The position numbers and the translations under genes were made by a program. A model generated the notes under the pieces. The model made no database searches. It had not been told where the DNA came from and was given only the letters and a program-made list of their open reading frames with translations. Positions 36,590 to 46,730 of a stretch of DNA of 64,000 nt are shown piece by piece. How positions within the stretch are numbered: the first letter of the stretch is position 1; each line of letters opens with the position of its first letter. This DNA comes from AP-15 sp963762575 (GTDB lineage: Bacteria; Pseudomonadota; Alphaproteobacteria; ATCC43930; CGMCC-115725), in NCBI GenBank assembly GCA_963762575.1, contig CAVXLL010000017.1:1-64000 (forward strand). The letters run 5' to 3'.

Positions 36590-37525
36590 TCAATAACTGA
36601 AAGCGACGGGGTCATCCCGCGCCCGGACGGACATACGGTCGAAATCGACGACCACCCTGACGTTCGGAAAGTGGCGGGCGGCTTCCGTCAGGATTTCCTT
36701 CGGACGATAGCGCCCTGAGATGTGGGTGAGGAGCAATTCGTTGACTTCGGCTTCACTCGCCAGCCGGGCCGCGGCAGCCGCGGTCAGGTGCCCCCGCGCG
36801 CGGGCGAGCGCCGCGTCGCGCTCGAGGAATGTCGCTTCGATCACCAGCGCGTCGGCGCCGCGGACCGGCTCGACGAGGCTTGCGGTCTCCTCGGTATCGC
36901 CGACCACGACGAGCGCGGCCCCGGGAACGGGTGCGCCGTGCACCATCTCGGGCAGGATCTGGCGGCCGTCGGCCAGCACGGCCGGGCGGCCTTGCGCGAG
37001 CCAGGCGCGCTCCGGCCCCGCCGGCACGCCGAGCGCATCGAGGCGCTCGGCTATAAGAGGATGCCGGAGCTCGTCCTGTAACCGATACCCGAGGCTCTCG
37101 GTCCCGCGATGCGCCACCGCAAAGGCATCCAGGCGCCAACCTTGCCGCACCAGGACAGGCCCGGGCGAGACCGCACGCAGCCGGTAACTGCCCTCGCGCT
37201 CCGGCCCGATCGTGTCGGCGAGGTAGCGGCGGACGAACCCGAGCGTCTCGCCACTGCCGACAATCTCGATCGTCCCATCCACCCGATAGAGAGCAAAGGT
37301 GGCGAGGAGGCCCGCCAACCCTAGCACGTGATCGAGATGAGCGTGCGTCAACAGCACGTGCGTCAAGCCGCGAAACCCGAGCCCGGCGCGCATCAGCTGG
37401 CGCTGGGTGCCCTCGCCGCAATCGATCAGAAACCGGTTCGGGCCCTTGGCGACGAGCAGTGCCGCCAAGCCGCGTTCGGCGGAAGGCACCGCTGCAGCAG
37501 TGCCGAGAAAGACGAGATCGAACAA
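36590..37525 (-). CDS. rnz: Ribonuclease Z (metallo-beta-lactamase fold)
   Basis: About 311 residues. The motif LLTHAHLDHVLGLAGLLATF is the HxHxDH Zn site. Further ligands are in FAVAHRGTESLGYRL, VVVGDTEETASL and LLLTHISGRY. The enzyme trims the 3' trailers of tRNA precursors. TTG 37525 (giving FDLVFLGTAAAVPS) fits the family start; TTG 37573 and GTG 37567 are upstream in-frame options. It is transcribed toward the CobW gene with a 54-base gap. Confidence 0.82.
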   Translation of the reverse strand: MFDLVFLGTAAAVPSAERGLAALLVAKGPNRFLIDCGEGTQRQLMRAGLGFRGLTHVLLTHAHLDHVLGLAGLLATFALYRVDGTIEIVGSGETLGFVRRYLADTIGPEREGSYRLRAVSPGPVLVRQGWRLDAFAVAHRGTESLGYRLQDELRHPLIAERLDALGVPAGPERAWLAQGRPAVLADGRQILPEMVHGAPVPGAALVVVGDTEETASLVEPVRGADALVIEATFLERDAALARARGHLTAAAAARLASEAEVNELLLTHISGRYRPKEILTEAARHFPNVRVVVDFDRMSVRARDDPVAFSY

Positions 37526-37611
37526 CCTAACGCCGTCTAAGCCGGGGAGGAGATGCCATGCTGACACGTACAACCAGTCGAATGTGCGTCTCGGGGCTCC
37601 AGGGGAATGCG

Positions 37612-37698
37612 ATGTACCGGTATGTTTATTGGAGCGGGCTCACCTTGTTCGTCGTGTGGAGTGTATTCTCTGCCATCAGCGCGCTGAACGGGTTGTGA
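37612..37698 (+). CDS. Candidate 28-residue membrane microprotein
   Basis: ATG at 37612 follows AGGGG with 7-base spacing and opens a 28-codon frame: MYRYVYWSGLTL followed by FVVWSVFSAISALNGL. It is a single predicted membrane helix with a Tyr/Arg N terminus. It lies between the divergent rnz and convergent ydcF-like genes and overlaps the end of the latter by 23 bases. No homology is claimed; the ribosome site and hydrophobic pattern are the only support. Confidence 0.4.
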   Translation: MYRYVYWSGLTLFVVWSVFSAISALNGL

Positions 37699-38488
37699 CC
37701 TCGGCCGGTGCGGGAAACAGCTGTCGCGTCCATCCCATCAGCCGGTAGCCCAAAAGCCCCACCCACTCCTTGCCGGCGAGGGTGCTGTCGCCGAGCCCGT
37801 CGAGAAGGCTGAAATTCGCGCGCAGACCCGTCTGTGGATCGATCCTGTAATCGACCGGATAGGGGATCACCGGCCAACCCACCCCATCGAACGAGGCGAT
37901 CGACCGGGGCATGTGATACGCCGAGGTAATTAGGATCCAGGTCGCGTCGGGCGCCGGCCGAATCAGCTCTTTGGCGTAGACCGCGTTTTCATGGGTGCTG
38001 CGCGAGCGCTCCTCCAGGATGACGCGCTCGGGAGCGATCCCTTGCTCGGTCACAAAGCCCAACGTGGCTCGCAACTCGGGCAGCCCGACCGGGACAAACC
38101 CGCCCTCCCCGCCGATCAGCGCCAGCTTGGCCTCCGGATATCGCCGGGCCAAGGCGGTCCCGGCGAGCACTCGCGCCACCGCGCCATTGAACATAGTCTC
38201 GCCGTAGGAGAGCGACAGCGCCGGGTCGACGGCGCCCCCCAGTACCAGGATCCCGTCGATCCTTTCCGGCAACTGAAGCCGTGGAAACCGTTCCTCCAGA
38301 GCCAACACCATGGCCGGCCCGATCGGGGCCACCGCGAGCACCAGAAAACCAAGGAGCGAAATCCCGACCAGGACCTTGCCGCGCCGGCGCCGGGAAACCA
38401 GGAACAGAAGCACGCCGGCGAGGAGGCAGAGCATCAGCAGATTGCCCGGCTGCACCACCGCCCAAACGAGTTTGCCTAAAATGAACAT
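37676..38488 (-). CDS. YdcF/DUF218-family membrane protein
   Basis: A 270-residue protein with two N-terminal helices (VVQPGNLLMLCLLAGVLLFL and KVLVGISLLGFLVLAVAPIG) and a DUF218 domain: GILVLGGAVDPALS, ALIGGEGGF, ERSRSTHENAVYAKEL, and ILITSAYHMPRSIASF. Members such as ElyC/SanA act in envelope integrity; the exact role here is unknown. It starts just before a palindromic repeat. Confidence 0.85.
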   Translation of the reverse strand: MFILGKLVWAVVQPGNLLMLCLLAGVLLFLVSRRRRGKVLVGISLLGFLVLAVAPIGPAMVLALEERFPRLQLPERIDGILVLGGAVDPALSLSYGETMFNGAVARVLAGTALARRYPEAKLALIGGEGGFVPVGLPELRATLGFVTEQGIAPERVILEERSRSTHENAVYAKELIRPAPDATWILITSAYHMPRSIASFDGVGWPVIPYPVDYRIDPQTGLRANFSLLDGLGDSTLAGKEWVGLLGYRLMGWTRQLFPAPAEVTTRSAR

Positions 38489-38507
38489 CTGTTTACGACA
38501 CTCGACC

Positions 38508-38618
38508 GCCCCTCACCCCGCCCCTCTCCCCGCAAGCGGCGCGAGGGAGGAAGGTGGCGCCGCCCCTCGCCCCGCTTGGGGGAGAGGGAGGGGCCCGCGC
38601 AGCGGGAGGGTGAGGGGC
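38508..38618. repeat. 111-bp palindromic intergenic repeat
   Basis: The outer arms GCCCCTCACC and GGTGAGGGGC are the same as at 21997-22067, and the right 38 bases are nearly identical. The middle is longer and contains CCCCTCTCCCC, GCAAGCGGCGCGAGGG and GCGCCGCCCC blocks, giving several nested stems. It lies between divergently transcribed genes. Confidence 0.75.
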
Positions 38619-38727
38619 GACACGGGGCTGGAAGTTACCGGGAATACTCCGAACCGAAAACCCCTGCCGCCGAAGGCGCGGCGGGCCTATGATGTGGCCT
38701 GCGGCAGACCAACCAGCGGGTAGCGGC

Positions 38728-40221
<1,494 letters not shown>

Positions 40222-40270
40222 AGGTCCGGGCGACCCGCCGGCCGGAGGCAACCTACCGTTGAGCGCGTCG

Positions 40271-40306
40271 CCCTGATCGACCTGTTTTATTAGAAGAAGA
40301 TCAGGC
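40271..40306 (-). repeat. Dispersed short repeat encoding DLIKQ-like peptide, copy B
   Basis: On the reverse strand it reads GCCTGATCTTCTTC, TAATAAAACAGG, TCGATCAGGG, matching 32373-32408 and 46294-46328. In this copy the ends CCTGATC and GATCAGG are perfect inverses, so it can fold into a 7-base stem. It sits between mmsA and the DUF3500 pseudogene. Confidence 0.5.
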
Positions 40307-40345
40307 CGGATTCCCGGAACGAGTGCAGTTAGATTGGCATCCGCC

Positions 40346-41453
40346 TTACCAAGACTTGCAGGTCTTGCCGTCACGTCGCGCTACACCCCGCTTCCGGTTC
40401 GCCTGCAAAATACCATGCGGGTGATCGAACTCGACGAGGAACACCGGGCTCTGGATCCGGTAGTAGAACGGGCTGGTGTCGTCGAACGCGCCGATCCAGG
40501 CGAAATGCGTCTCGCTCAGGTGGCTCTTTACCTCGGCATGGCGGATTTCGGCGTGCCCCGGCCGGATGCGGCCGGTATAGGTCGCGAGCAGCGTCTCGAG
40601 ACGCTCGCGGCCCCTCCAACGACAGCTCGTCAAAGCCTATTCCTGCGGGATCGATGCGGCGGTTGTCGTTGAATGCTGCGGTGAGCAGTTCGAGGGGAGA
40701 TCCGTCCCGATTGTCGCGCGCTGCCGCTCGTCACCCGAGAGGCGCGCATCAGGGCGTAACCTTGCTCCTCCTCGGCAGCAAAGACGCGGGTACCGGCATA
40801 TTTGCCAAAGCGCGCGAGGACCGGCTCCGAGCCCATGAATTCGGCGTCGACACGAGCTGATCGCCAAGCACGAAGCAATTGACGTTCAGGTGATGACCGT
40901 CGAACTGCCAGCCCCACGGCTCGCCCGGCGCCGGCGTACCGAAGATGCTGACCCAATAGAGCCACTCGCCGTATTCTTCGGCCTTGCCGGTGATCTCGAG
41001 CGCGTGCTCGTTGACCCGCATGACGTCCCGGGCGGTTCGGTTCCCGGCGGGGCTCATGCTCTCCCGCAACAAAGCGAGTGCCGCCTCGCGCTGATCATGG
41101 CCGAGATCGGCGAGGCAGACCCCGTGGCGCATCAGCCAAGGGTGGATGTTCGACCATTTCCGCCAAGCCTCGTCACCGATTGCGAAACATGCCGCCTTGC
41201 GCTGTTCCGCCGTGAGCGTCGCCAGGAACGACCGCGCGGCTTCCATGACGGATGCGAGCGAGACGCCGGTCTTTTCGAGCTTTGAAAGCCCCGGCGCGAA
41301 CTCGCCGCCGCTGGCGATGCCGCGGAAGGGTTCAGCAAGAGCTGCCGGGGGCTCGATCTAGCATCGGCTTCAGGCCCGCCGGCAGATCGAACGGCCGTAC
41401 TGCCGGGGTCGGTAGCCTTTCTCGCAAGCCGAAACGCGCGGATTTCCTGCCAT
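40346..41453 (-). pseudogene. DUF3500-family protein, multiply frameshifted
   Basis: The start at 41453 has a strong AAGGAGGG site (MAGNPRVSACEK). DUF3500-like sequence then appears in successive frames: FDLPAGLKPMLDRAPGS, FRGIASGGEFAPGLSKLEKT, then a long intact stretch (40749-41246) with SNIHPWLMRHGVCL, EYGEWLYWVSIFGTP and WGWQFDGHHLNVNCFVLGDQ. FMGSEPVLARFGKYAGTRVF comes next, and finally THFAWIGAFDDTSPFYYRIQ and FLVEFDHPHGI. At least four frame changes (near 41415, 41355, 40840 and 40740) and loss of the expected C-terminal His/Asn-rich end show a dead gene. The function of DUF3500 is unknown. Confidence 0.8.
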
Positions 41454-41600
41454 GCTCTGACCCTCCTTGCGATTTCTCTTGATTTAATCCGGTGGCGATA
41501 CACCGACAAGAGCGGCGTTCCCGCCGGACTGCGGCATCGTTGTTCATCTATTCGAGGCTGCGAAGCAGCTCAAAGCCTACTGCGGTACGAATGGAAGAGC

Positions 41601-41875
41601 CTATCTCGCCTTCGCCTGCGCTTCGATGCGGTACACGGTCTTGACGAGTTTCGCGCCGGTCGGCGGAGTTGGGTTTTCTCGAGGATGACGATCCGTATCC
41701 CGTCGCGCTGGCGCCAAAGGATGTCTGTGCCGTCCCTGACGTCCGGCTTCACAGGCGCAAGCAGGACGCGCTCGAACGCCTCCTGCGAGATATTGTCCTC
41801 TTCCATGCGCTTCTGTGCATGCCGGCTGACGGCCACATGGCCGAGCTTTGGGACGTTGCGGTAAAAGTGGGTCAT
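41601..41875 (-). pseudogene. DUF4258-like small protein, probable frameshift
   Basis: The frame from 41875 gives MTHFYRNVPKLGHVAVSRHA, then QKRMEEDNISQEAFERVLL and DGIRIVILEK. After a run of four A near 41677 the natural continuation TGAKLVKTVYRIEAQAKAR lies in the adjacent frame, ending at TAG 41601. A one-base loss in the A run explains it. Without the shift the frame runs to 41570 with an Arg-rich nonsense tail. SRHAQKRMEE is typical of DUF4258-like, RelE-fold-related proteins, but the assignment is tentative. Confidence 0.5.
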
Positions 41876-42125
41876 ATCGAGATCGGCGTTTAGGGTAGCC
41901 GAGGCGCAGCGGTCTTGGCTGTTAACATCGCCACCCATGGAAGGCTCTCTTCGAAATGCCAAAGAATTGGATCGCGGAGCGCATCCGCTCTCCTTGATCG
42001 GCCTTGATAGGTGGCAGGAGCCGCCCACGACCGACCCTATTCCCGAGTAGGGCGGCTCTCCCACGGAACTCATCCACCGCTGGACCGTCTTACTTTACAC
42101 GAGAGAACGATCAGGGAACATCATC

Positions 42126-42383
42126 ATGACTGCCAAGACGGTTTCACCCGAAAATTCGAACCGCATAAAAGACCCCGATGATTGGAGTACCGGCGACGAG
42201 GAAATGACCGGCGCCCAGGAGTCCTATCTGCAAACACTTGCGGGCGAAGCCCATGAGAGCGTTGAACCCGATCTGACGAAGGCCGAAGCATCGAAAGAGA
42301 TCGATCGCCTGAGGGCGAAAACGGGACGCGGGCGGCGGACTGCGGCGAAACCAGGATCGAAGGCTTCGCGGCGCGCTTCCTGA
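42126..42383 (+). CDS. DUF3072 domain protein
   Basis: An 85-residue acidic-then-basic small protein. NRIKDPDDWSTGDEEMTGAQ followed by ESYLQTLAGEAHE and DLTKAEASKEIDRLRAKTGR is the DUF3072 pattern. The Lys/Arg/Ser-rich C terminus suggests nucleic-acid contact, but no function is known. A purine-rich GATCAGGGAACATC precedes ATG. It is intact between decayed genes. Confidence 0.75.
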   Translation: MTAKTVSPENSNRIKDPDDWSTGDEEMTGAQESYLQTLAGEAHESVEPDLTKAEASKEIDRLRAKTGRGRRTAAKPGSKASRRAS

Positions 42384-42960
42384 CGACCCAGCTGCCGTTT
42401 GCGCGGTGGCATGATTGGTCCTCGCGGCCGGCCAGCTTCTCCACTCATCCGCCTCCGCCGCGGCATCGGGGTGGCGTTGGTGGCCTGCGCTCACAATCAT
42501 CAATTGCATCGGCAATAGGTCTTCGCTGTATCTGCAGCAAATCTACAGTGAAGCTCTCCTTTCGGTTGTGGCGAGCAGCGACGCGCTCCCGTCCCATGGT
42601 TCGTGAAAGCCGCCGGCCGGTTTGAGCTCCAATCGGCGACTGTGCGGCGCGAAAGAGGCGCTTCTAAGATCGTCATCGGCAATGGCGGATCATCCTCGGC
42701 AGGCGCCCAGTTCTTGCAGCCGCGAGGCGAGCTGCTCGGACCATGTCCGAAAAGCGCGATCGATGTCATTCCAGTTGTTGAGCGTGTTCTCTACCACCGC
42801 TGTGGTGCCGCCTCTTTTGTCTACGGCTTCTCAGAGCAGGCCGCCGTTCGTCGCATCCGTCGCATAGCCTTCGGCCGTCGCGGTCCCGGCGAAGTATCCC
42901 ACACCATTGTTGAAGGCGAGCGATGCGAGGCCGTAGGCGGTGCTGGCGTAGGGCGTGTAA
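42384..42960. other. Spacer with no clear gene
   Basis: No supported gene between the DUF3072 gene and the DUF3108-like remnant. On the minus strand 42831-43026 is open and encodes a Thr/Ala/Tyr-rich stretch (VNTVATYTPYASTAYGLASL) ending NGGLL. This may be a fragment of an unrelated surface protein or chance; no start or ribosome site was seen. Confidence 0.4.
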
Positions 42961-43793
42961 GTCGCTACGGTGTTGACCGTGGCATTGGGGATCTTGGCGT
43001 CGACGAGCGCAAACCGCATGCGCATCGTGCCCGGCGGATCACCAACGGCATGAAGAAGACCGGTACTGTGATCGACAGGGGGAGCAGTCTCGCGTCGTCG
43101 GTCACGGTCAGCTCGACCTTGCGCGGCGCGTCGTCGGGGTCGCCGTCCTCGCTGGTTGCGCCTCGGAAGCCGGCGATTGGCCGCAAGGTTAGCTCGCCCG
43201 CAGAGTGCCATCCGCCGAATTGCTCTTCGGCAGTACCCGCCCGACGAGGTCGAAGCGCCGCGCGCCGTCATAAACCGGGACCGAAAACGAGCCCCCCGGC
43301 CGTCCCGCGCGTAGCGCCTCGCGGATGCGCTCGAGCACCGAAAGCGGATCGACCGAATCTTTGCGGAACGGCTCGGCCAGCGGAGGCTTTCGACTGGTGT
43401 CGTCGGGACCTCGCTCGGCGATCGTCCCGCCAGGGCGGGGAACGAAGTGCATGCTGACCCGGCTGTCATGCCGCTTGCGCAGATCATAGGCCGCCAAATA
43501 ACGCGACGGCTCCGCCTTCCGGTCCACGGCAAGGCGCCCCTCCGCCGACGCGATTGCGCGAAATCGCGTGAACAGGCGAAGTAGGCCCTCGGTCGTAATC
43601 TCGATCTCGTCGTGATACTCGACACTGCCGTCGCGCAAGGTCAGGCGGATATTCGCGGCAGGAAGGCCGGCCCAAACGCGCTTTAGTTTGCGACGATGTC
43701 TTCGGCGGCCGCCGGGCCAGTCATGGCTGCCACCAGCAGGACAGCGATGACAGAGCCGCACCGTGCCCAGGCTCGCCGCCAACAGTGCGGCAC
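42961..43793 (-). pseudogene. Exported DUF3108-like protein, frameshifted
   Basis: GTG 43793 opens a signal peptide (SVIAVLLVAAMTGPAAAEDI) that stops after VAN. One frame over, near 43687, KLKRVWAGLPAANIRLTLRD continues through GLLRLFTRFRAIASAEGRLA, FRKDSVDPLSVLERIREALR and VPVYDGARRFDLVGRVL. The frame changes again near 43195 to LTLRPIAGFRGATSEDGD and ARLLPLSITVPVFFMPLVI. The order of these motifs fits DUF3108 periplasmic proteins. Two frame changes indicate a pseudogene. Confidence 0.65.
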
Positions 43794-43797
43794 GGTC

Positions 43798-44025
43798 TCA
43801 GACCGGGAGATAATTCCAGCTTGCTCCGTTCCAGACGATCTTCTCGCCGCCTGGAAACAGCAGCTCGATCGCGCCCGACGGCGAGCGGGTCCGCTTGACC
43901 TTTCCCCCGGCGCCCAACTCTTCCGCCTCCCAGCGGTCGGTAAGGGCGAGCCCGATCCGGCCCGGGCTCAGCCCGTCTTTCTGCAACGCTATGGCGTCAT
44001 CGAAAAGCTCGCGGACAATACTCAT
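43798..44025 (-). CDS. Small conserved-looking protein of unknown function
   Basis: A 75-residue protein starting MSIVRELFDDAIALQKDGLS with helical N terminus and GAIELLFPGGEKIVWNGASW near the end, which looks like a beta-rich tail. No family recognised. It follows the bicupin gene by 21 bases on the same strand and is probably the last gene of that operon. The absence of frame damage contrasts with its downstream neighbour. Confidence 0.55.
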   Translation of the reverse strand: MSIVRELFDDAIALQKDGLSPGRIGLALTDRWEAEELGAGGKVKRTRSPSGAIELLFPGGEKIVWNGASWNYLPV

Positions 44026-44046
44026 GTCGAGACCCCGCCCTTTACG

Positions 44047-45240
44047 TTAAGGCACGAGTTCGGCCACCGTGTCGTCAGGCAACCGGCCTTGCGCCCGATA
44101 TTGCCCGATCTTATCGAGCAACGGCATATCCGACACGGTGTAAAGGATCGCATCCATGTTACCGGCGTTGCTGTGGCGGCGCCACGCAAAAGCCGGCACG
44201 ACAAAAATATCGTTCGCCCGCCATTCGAAGCGCTGCCCCGCCGCTTCCGTGACCCCTTCGCCTTCGATCGCGATGTAGAGCGTGCTCGCGGTCTCTCGCT
44301 TGAACCGGGTCGCCTCGCCCTGGCGCAGCAGTTGCGCCGTGTAATCCAATGTCGGAAACAGCGACGCTCCGGTCACCGGGTTGACGAACCTCAGACAAAC
44401 GGCGTCGTACGGATCTCCCTCTTCCCGGCGCAGCCCGTCGAGCGCTTCCCGAATGTCGGCGCCGCGGTAACGGAACATCGGCGTCGTATCCCGTCCGAAA
44501 CCGCGTCGGTGCGGGGCAAAGCGCGGCACCAAGCCGCCCCGCCCGTAGAGCTTCTGCGAATACGCCGGCGGTCGCACGACCTGTTGCGCCCGGGCGTTGC
44601 CGTCCGTTTTTCCAGGATAGGCCTCGTCGAGCCAGACGCAATCGAGAAACTCCATCAGCGGGAAATCCAATACGTCGATCCACACGACCGGCTCGCCGCC
44701 ATCGTTGCCGTGATCGTGCCAGGTGCCGTTCGGGGTCAGGATCAAATCGCCGCGCGCGGCCTCGCAGCGTTCCCCGTCGATCGTTGTGTAGCCGCCGTTG
44801 TCCGACAGAATGGTGCGGCTGGCGTTCGGGGTGTGGATGTGGACCGGGGCGACATCGCCCGGATTGTAGATGGATACCGCGCAGCGCATCGTGCTGGTGA
44901 CCTGCAGGCGCCCGCCGAGCCCGGGGTTGGTCAGCAAGAACTGCTGGCGTTCGGCAAATTCGATCGGCGAGACATCGGCGCCGCGCGCAATCTCGGCAAT
45001 GCGATCGAGATAAGGCGAGATCTCGTTCCACCGCCAGTGATGGGCAACCGGCTTGAGCTGGGCTGTGCCGACCCGGCCGGCAGCAACCTCCCCGCCCGCG
45101 GCGAGCCCGGTTTTGCGAAACCACGGGCGTTGCGCCGGGGCGTTCGCCTGGGTCCGCAGCCAGATGTGAAACGCCCCAGCCTCGGAATTGAGCTGCTCCA
45201 TCGCCTCTCTCGGCCCGATGGACAGCGCCGTGTTGGTCAT
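44047..45240 (-). CDS. Gentisate 1,2-dioxygenase-like bicupin protein
   Basis: A 397-residue protein with two cupin domains. The first (residues about 115-185) has APVHIHTPNASRTIL and DLILTPNGTWHDHGNDGG, supplying His ligands for Fe(II). The second (about 300-370) has STLYIAIEGEG and FVVPAFAWRRHSN. Overall it matches gentisate/salicylate-type ring-cleaving dioxygenases, but the aromatic substrate is not certain. It overlaps the upstream unknown gene as ATGA, so the two are co-translated. Confidence 0.8.
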   Translation of the reverse strand: MTNTALSIGPREAMEQLNSEAGAFHIWLRTQANAPAQRPWFRKTGLAAGGEVAAGRVGTAQLKPVAHHWRWNEISPYLDRIAEIARGADVSPIEFAERQQFLLTNPGLGGRLQVTSTMRCAVSIYNPGDVAPVHIHTPNASRTILSDNGGYTTIDGERCEAARGDLILTPNGTWHDHGNDGGEPVVWIDVLDFPLMEFLDCVWLDEAYPGKTDGNARAQQVVRPPAYSQKLYGRGGLVPRFAPHRRGFGRDTTPMFRYRGADIREALDGLRREEGDPYDAVCLRFVNPVTGASLFPTLDYTAQLLRQGEATRFKRETASTLYIAIEGEGVTEAAGQRFEWRANDIFVVPAFAWRRHSNAGNMDAILYTVSDMPLLDKIGQYRAQGRLPDDTVAELVP

Positions 45241-45989
45241 GGCAGCTCCTTTACTCGCGCGAACAATCGCAGATCGGTGACGAGGCCTTCATCGCGCTCG
45301 ATGCCATATTCGCTGCGCTCGCTCTCCGCCTTTTCGAGCACCATCAGAACCGCGGGATCCGCTGTTTCGAAGACCCGAAGATTTCGACCATTAAACCCCA
45401 GCTCCGCCACCTTCGCTTTGATCGGCGCTGCGGGCAGCCGCTCGGCGATGTCGATCAGCTCGATCAAGCCCCCGACCGTAATCCCCGCAGCCTCGATCTC
45501 GCTGCGCAGCGCCTCGGCCGCGGCGGCCTTCGCCTGCTTCTCCGCCTCCGTTGCTCGATCCCGTTCGTTGGTTTGTCGGCGGTATTCGGCGTAATGCGGC
45601 TGGATCCTTTGCAGGAAGATCGGCGTGGGCATCTCGCGGGTGTCGAGCCAGCTCTTCGCCTTGGTCCAGGTCGTAGCAAGCCAGTGGCGGATCCCGGGAT
45701 CCTTGATGTCGCGGATGCGGTCGGCGCGCAGCGCCGCCGCCCAGCGGATCTGGGTCTGCGCGCCGGTCAATTCCGCCCAACCATCCTCCTCCGGCGGCGC
45801 GCTGACGGCCGGGTTGGGTCTGACCTCGGCGGCTTGTCCCGTCGCATGGCGCCTTTTCGCCCGCTCGAATTGCCGGCGATACTCCTCTTCCCATTCGTCG
45901 CTGTCCTCGTCGGGGACAAAGCCGTTTTTATCCCAGAACGTGCGTGTGGTCGCCTCGATCGCTTCTTCTCGCACCGCCTGAAGATTCAT
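45237..45989 (-). CDS. Hypothetical protein cotranslated with the bicupin enzyme
   Basis: A 250-residue charged, mostly helical protein (MNLQAVREEAIEATTRTFWD). It is rich in Glu, Arg and Ala with a likely coiled coil near residues 140-170 (RRQTNERDRATEAEKQAKAA). No recognisable domain, signal peptide or membrane segment. GGGAG lies just before ATG 45989. It overlaps the bicupin start (ATGA). It may be a partner or assembly factor of that enzyme, which is inference from position only. Confidence 0.65.
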   Translation of the reverse strand: MNLQAVREEAIEATTRTFWDKNGFVPDEDSDEWEEEYRRQFERAKRRHATGQAAEVRPNPAVSAPPEEDGWAELTGAQTQIRWAAALRADRIRDIKDPGIRHWLATTWTKAKSWLDTREMPTPIFLQRIQPHYAEYRRQTNERDRATEAEKQAKAAAAEALRSEIEAAGITVGGLIELIDIAERLPAAPIKAKVAELGFNGRNLRVFETADPAVLMVLEKAESERSEYGIERDEGLVTDLRLFARVKELP

Positions 45990-46105
45990 GCTCCCGGCCT
46001 CCGCTGGTCGACCCGGTCCCGGACCGTAGCATGATCCGGCGCGGAGAGGAGAGGCCTTAGCGATCGCCTGACGGAGTTGGGACCCGACGCACCACAGGAC
46101 ACCAA

Positions 46106-46330
46106 TCATCGAGCGCCTGATTGTGGACGGCTCTCTACGCCTTGGCGCTCAGCCAGCCGGACCAGGATCGCCAGCATCCGGCTCATCGGGTCTTCTTGTA
46201 TGGAAAACCGCTGCTCGAATGCGCTGAACCGCGCCTCGAGCGCGGTAAACCCAATCTGCCCTTGGGAAAACCGCTCGCGCCAGTCCCACGCTTCCTGTCT
46301 CCCCTGTTTTATCAGGTTGAGATCAGGCAT
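46106..46330 (-). CDS. Small ORF with DLIKQ N terminus
   Basis: A possible 74-residue protein (MPDLNLIKQGRQEAWDWRER then FSQGQIGFTALEARFSAFEQ). Its first codons coincide with repeat copy C. The segment after it loosely resembles the RxRRGRFAxGxSGNP start of DUF5681-type proteins, suggesting a decayed or diverged relative. No good ribosome site was seen, and coding status is uncertain. Confidence 0.35.
   Translation of the reverse strand: MPDLNLIKQGRQEAWDWRERFSQGQIGFTALEARFSAFEQRFSIQEDPMSRMLAILVRLAERQGVESRPQSGAR
46294..46328 (-). repeat. Dispersed short repeat encoding DLIKQ, copy C
   Basis: On the reverse strand it reads GCCTGATCTCAACC, TGATAAAACAGG, GGAGACAGG, and aligns base for base with copies at 32373 and 40271 apart from the variable centre and right arm. 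Here it forms the 5' end of a small open frame. Confidence 0.5.
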
Positions 46331-46351
46331 CGGCAACTCCTTCAATCGCAA

Positions 46352-46730
46352 TCTTGCACCCCCTCACTGGCGCCGATGCTCGCGAGAGTATAATACGAAC
46401 TTGTCAATTACAGGATTGTCTATGCATCAAACCCCCGCCGAGAGCAACCCGGCAGCAGGCGGCCCGCGGGAATCCCGCCGCTCAGGGTGCTGGCGGAGGG
46501 CTTGGCTGAGGCGTCGGAAGGACGATCAGAATACTTTTTGGTCGAAACTTCGGAATTTATCCAGGTAGAAATTGTACATTGACCCTTGCCCGGTCATAGA
46601 GGCCGGTCGGCGCGCCTTCCGCCCGACGCTCCCGGCATACGCCTTCACGTCCATCCGCCGCCCATTCCCACACCGACAAACCGTAACCGGTGCGTCAGAC
46701 TAGTGCGGCAGGCGAGGCTTTGGGGCGGCA
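46352..46730. other. Spacer with no clear gene
   Basis: About 380 bases between a small ORF and the HNH-like gene. A locally AT-rich patch at 46385-46425 (GTATAATACG, TTGTCAATTACAGG) could be a promoter remnant. No open frame here has supporting features. Confidence 0.4.

Noticed and set aside
43696..45594. 632-codon open frame on the plus strand
   Set aside because: Antisense to the bicupin gene and its partner; Arg/Pro/His-rich composition and no recognisable motif, typical of GC-rich shadows.
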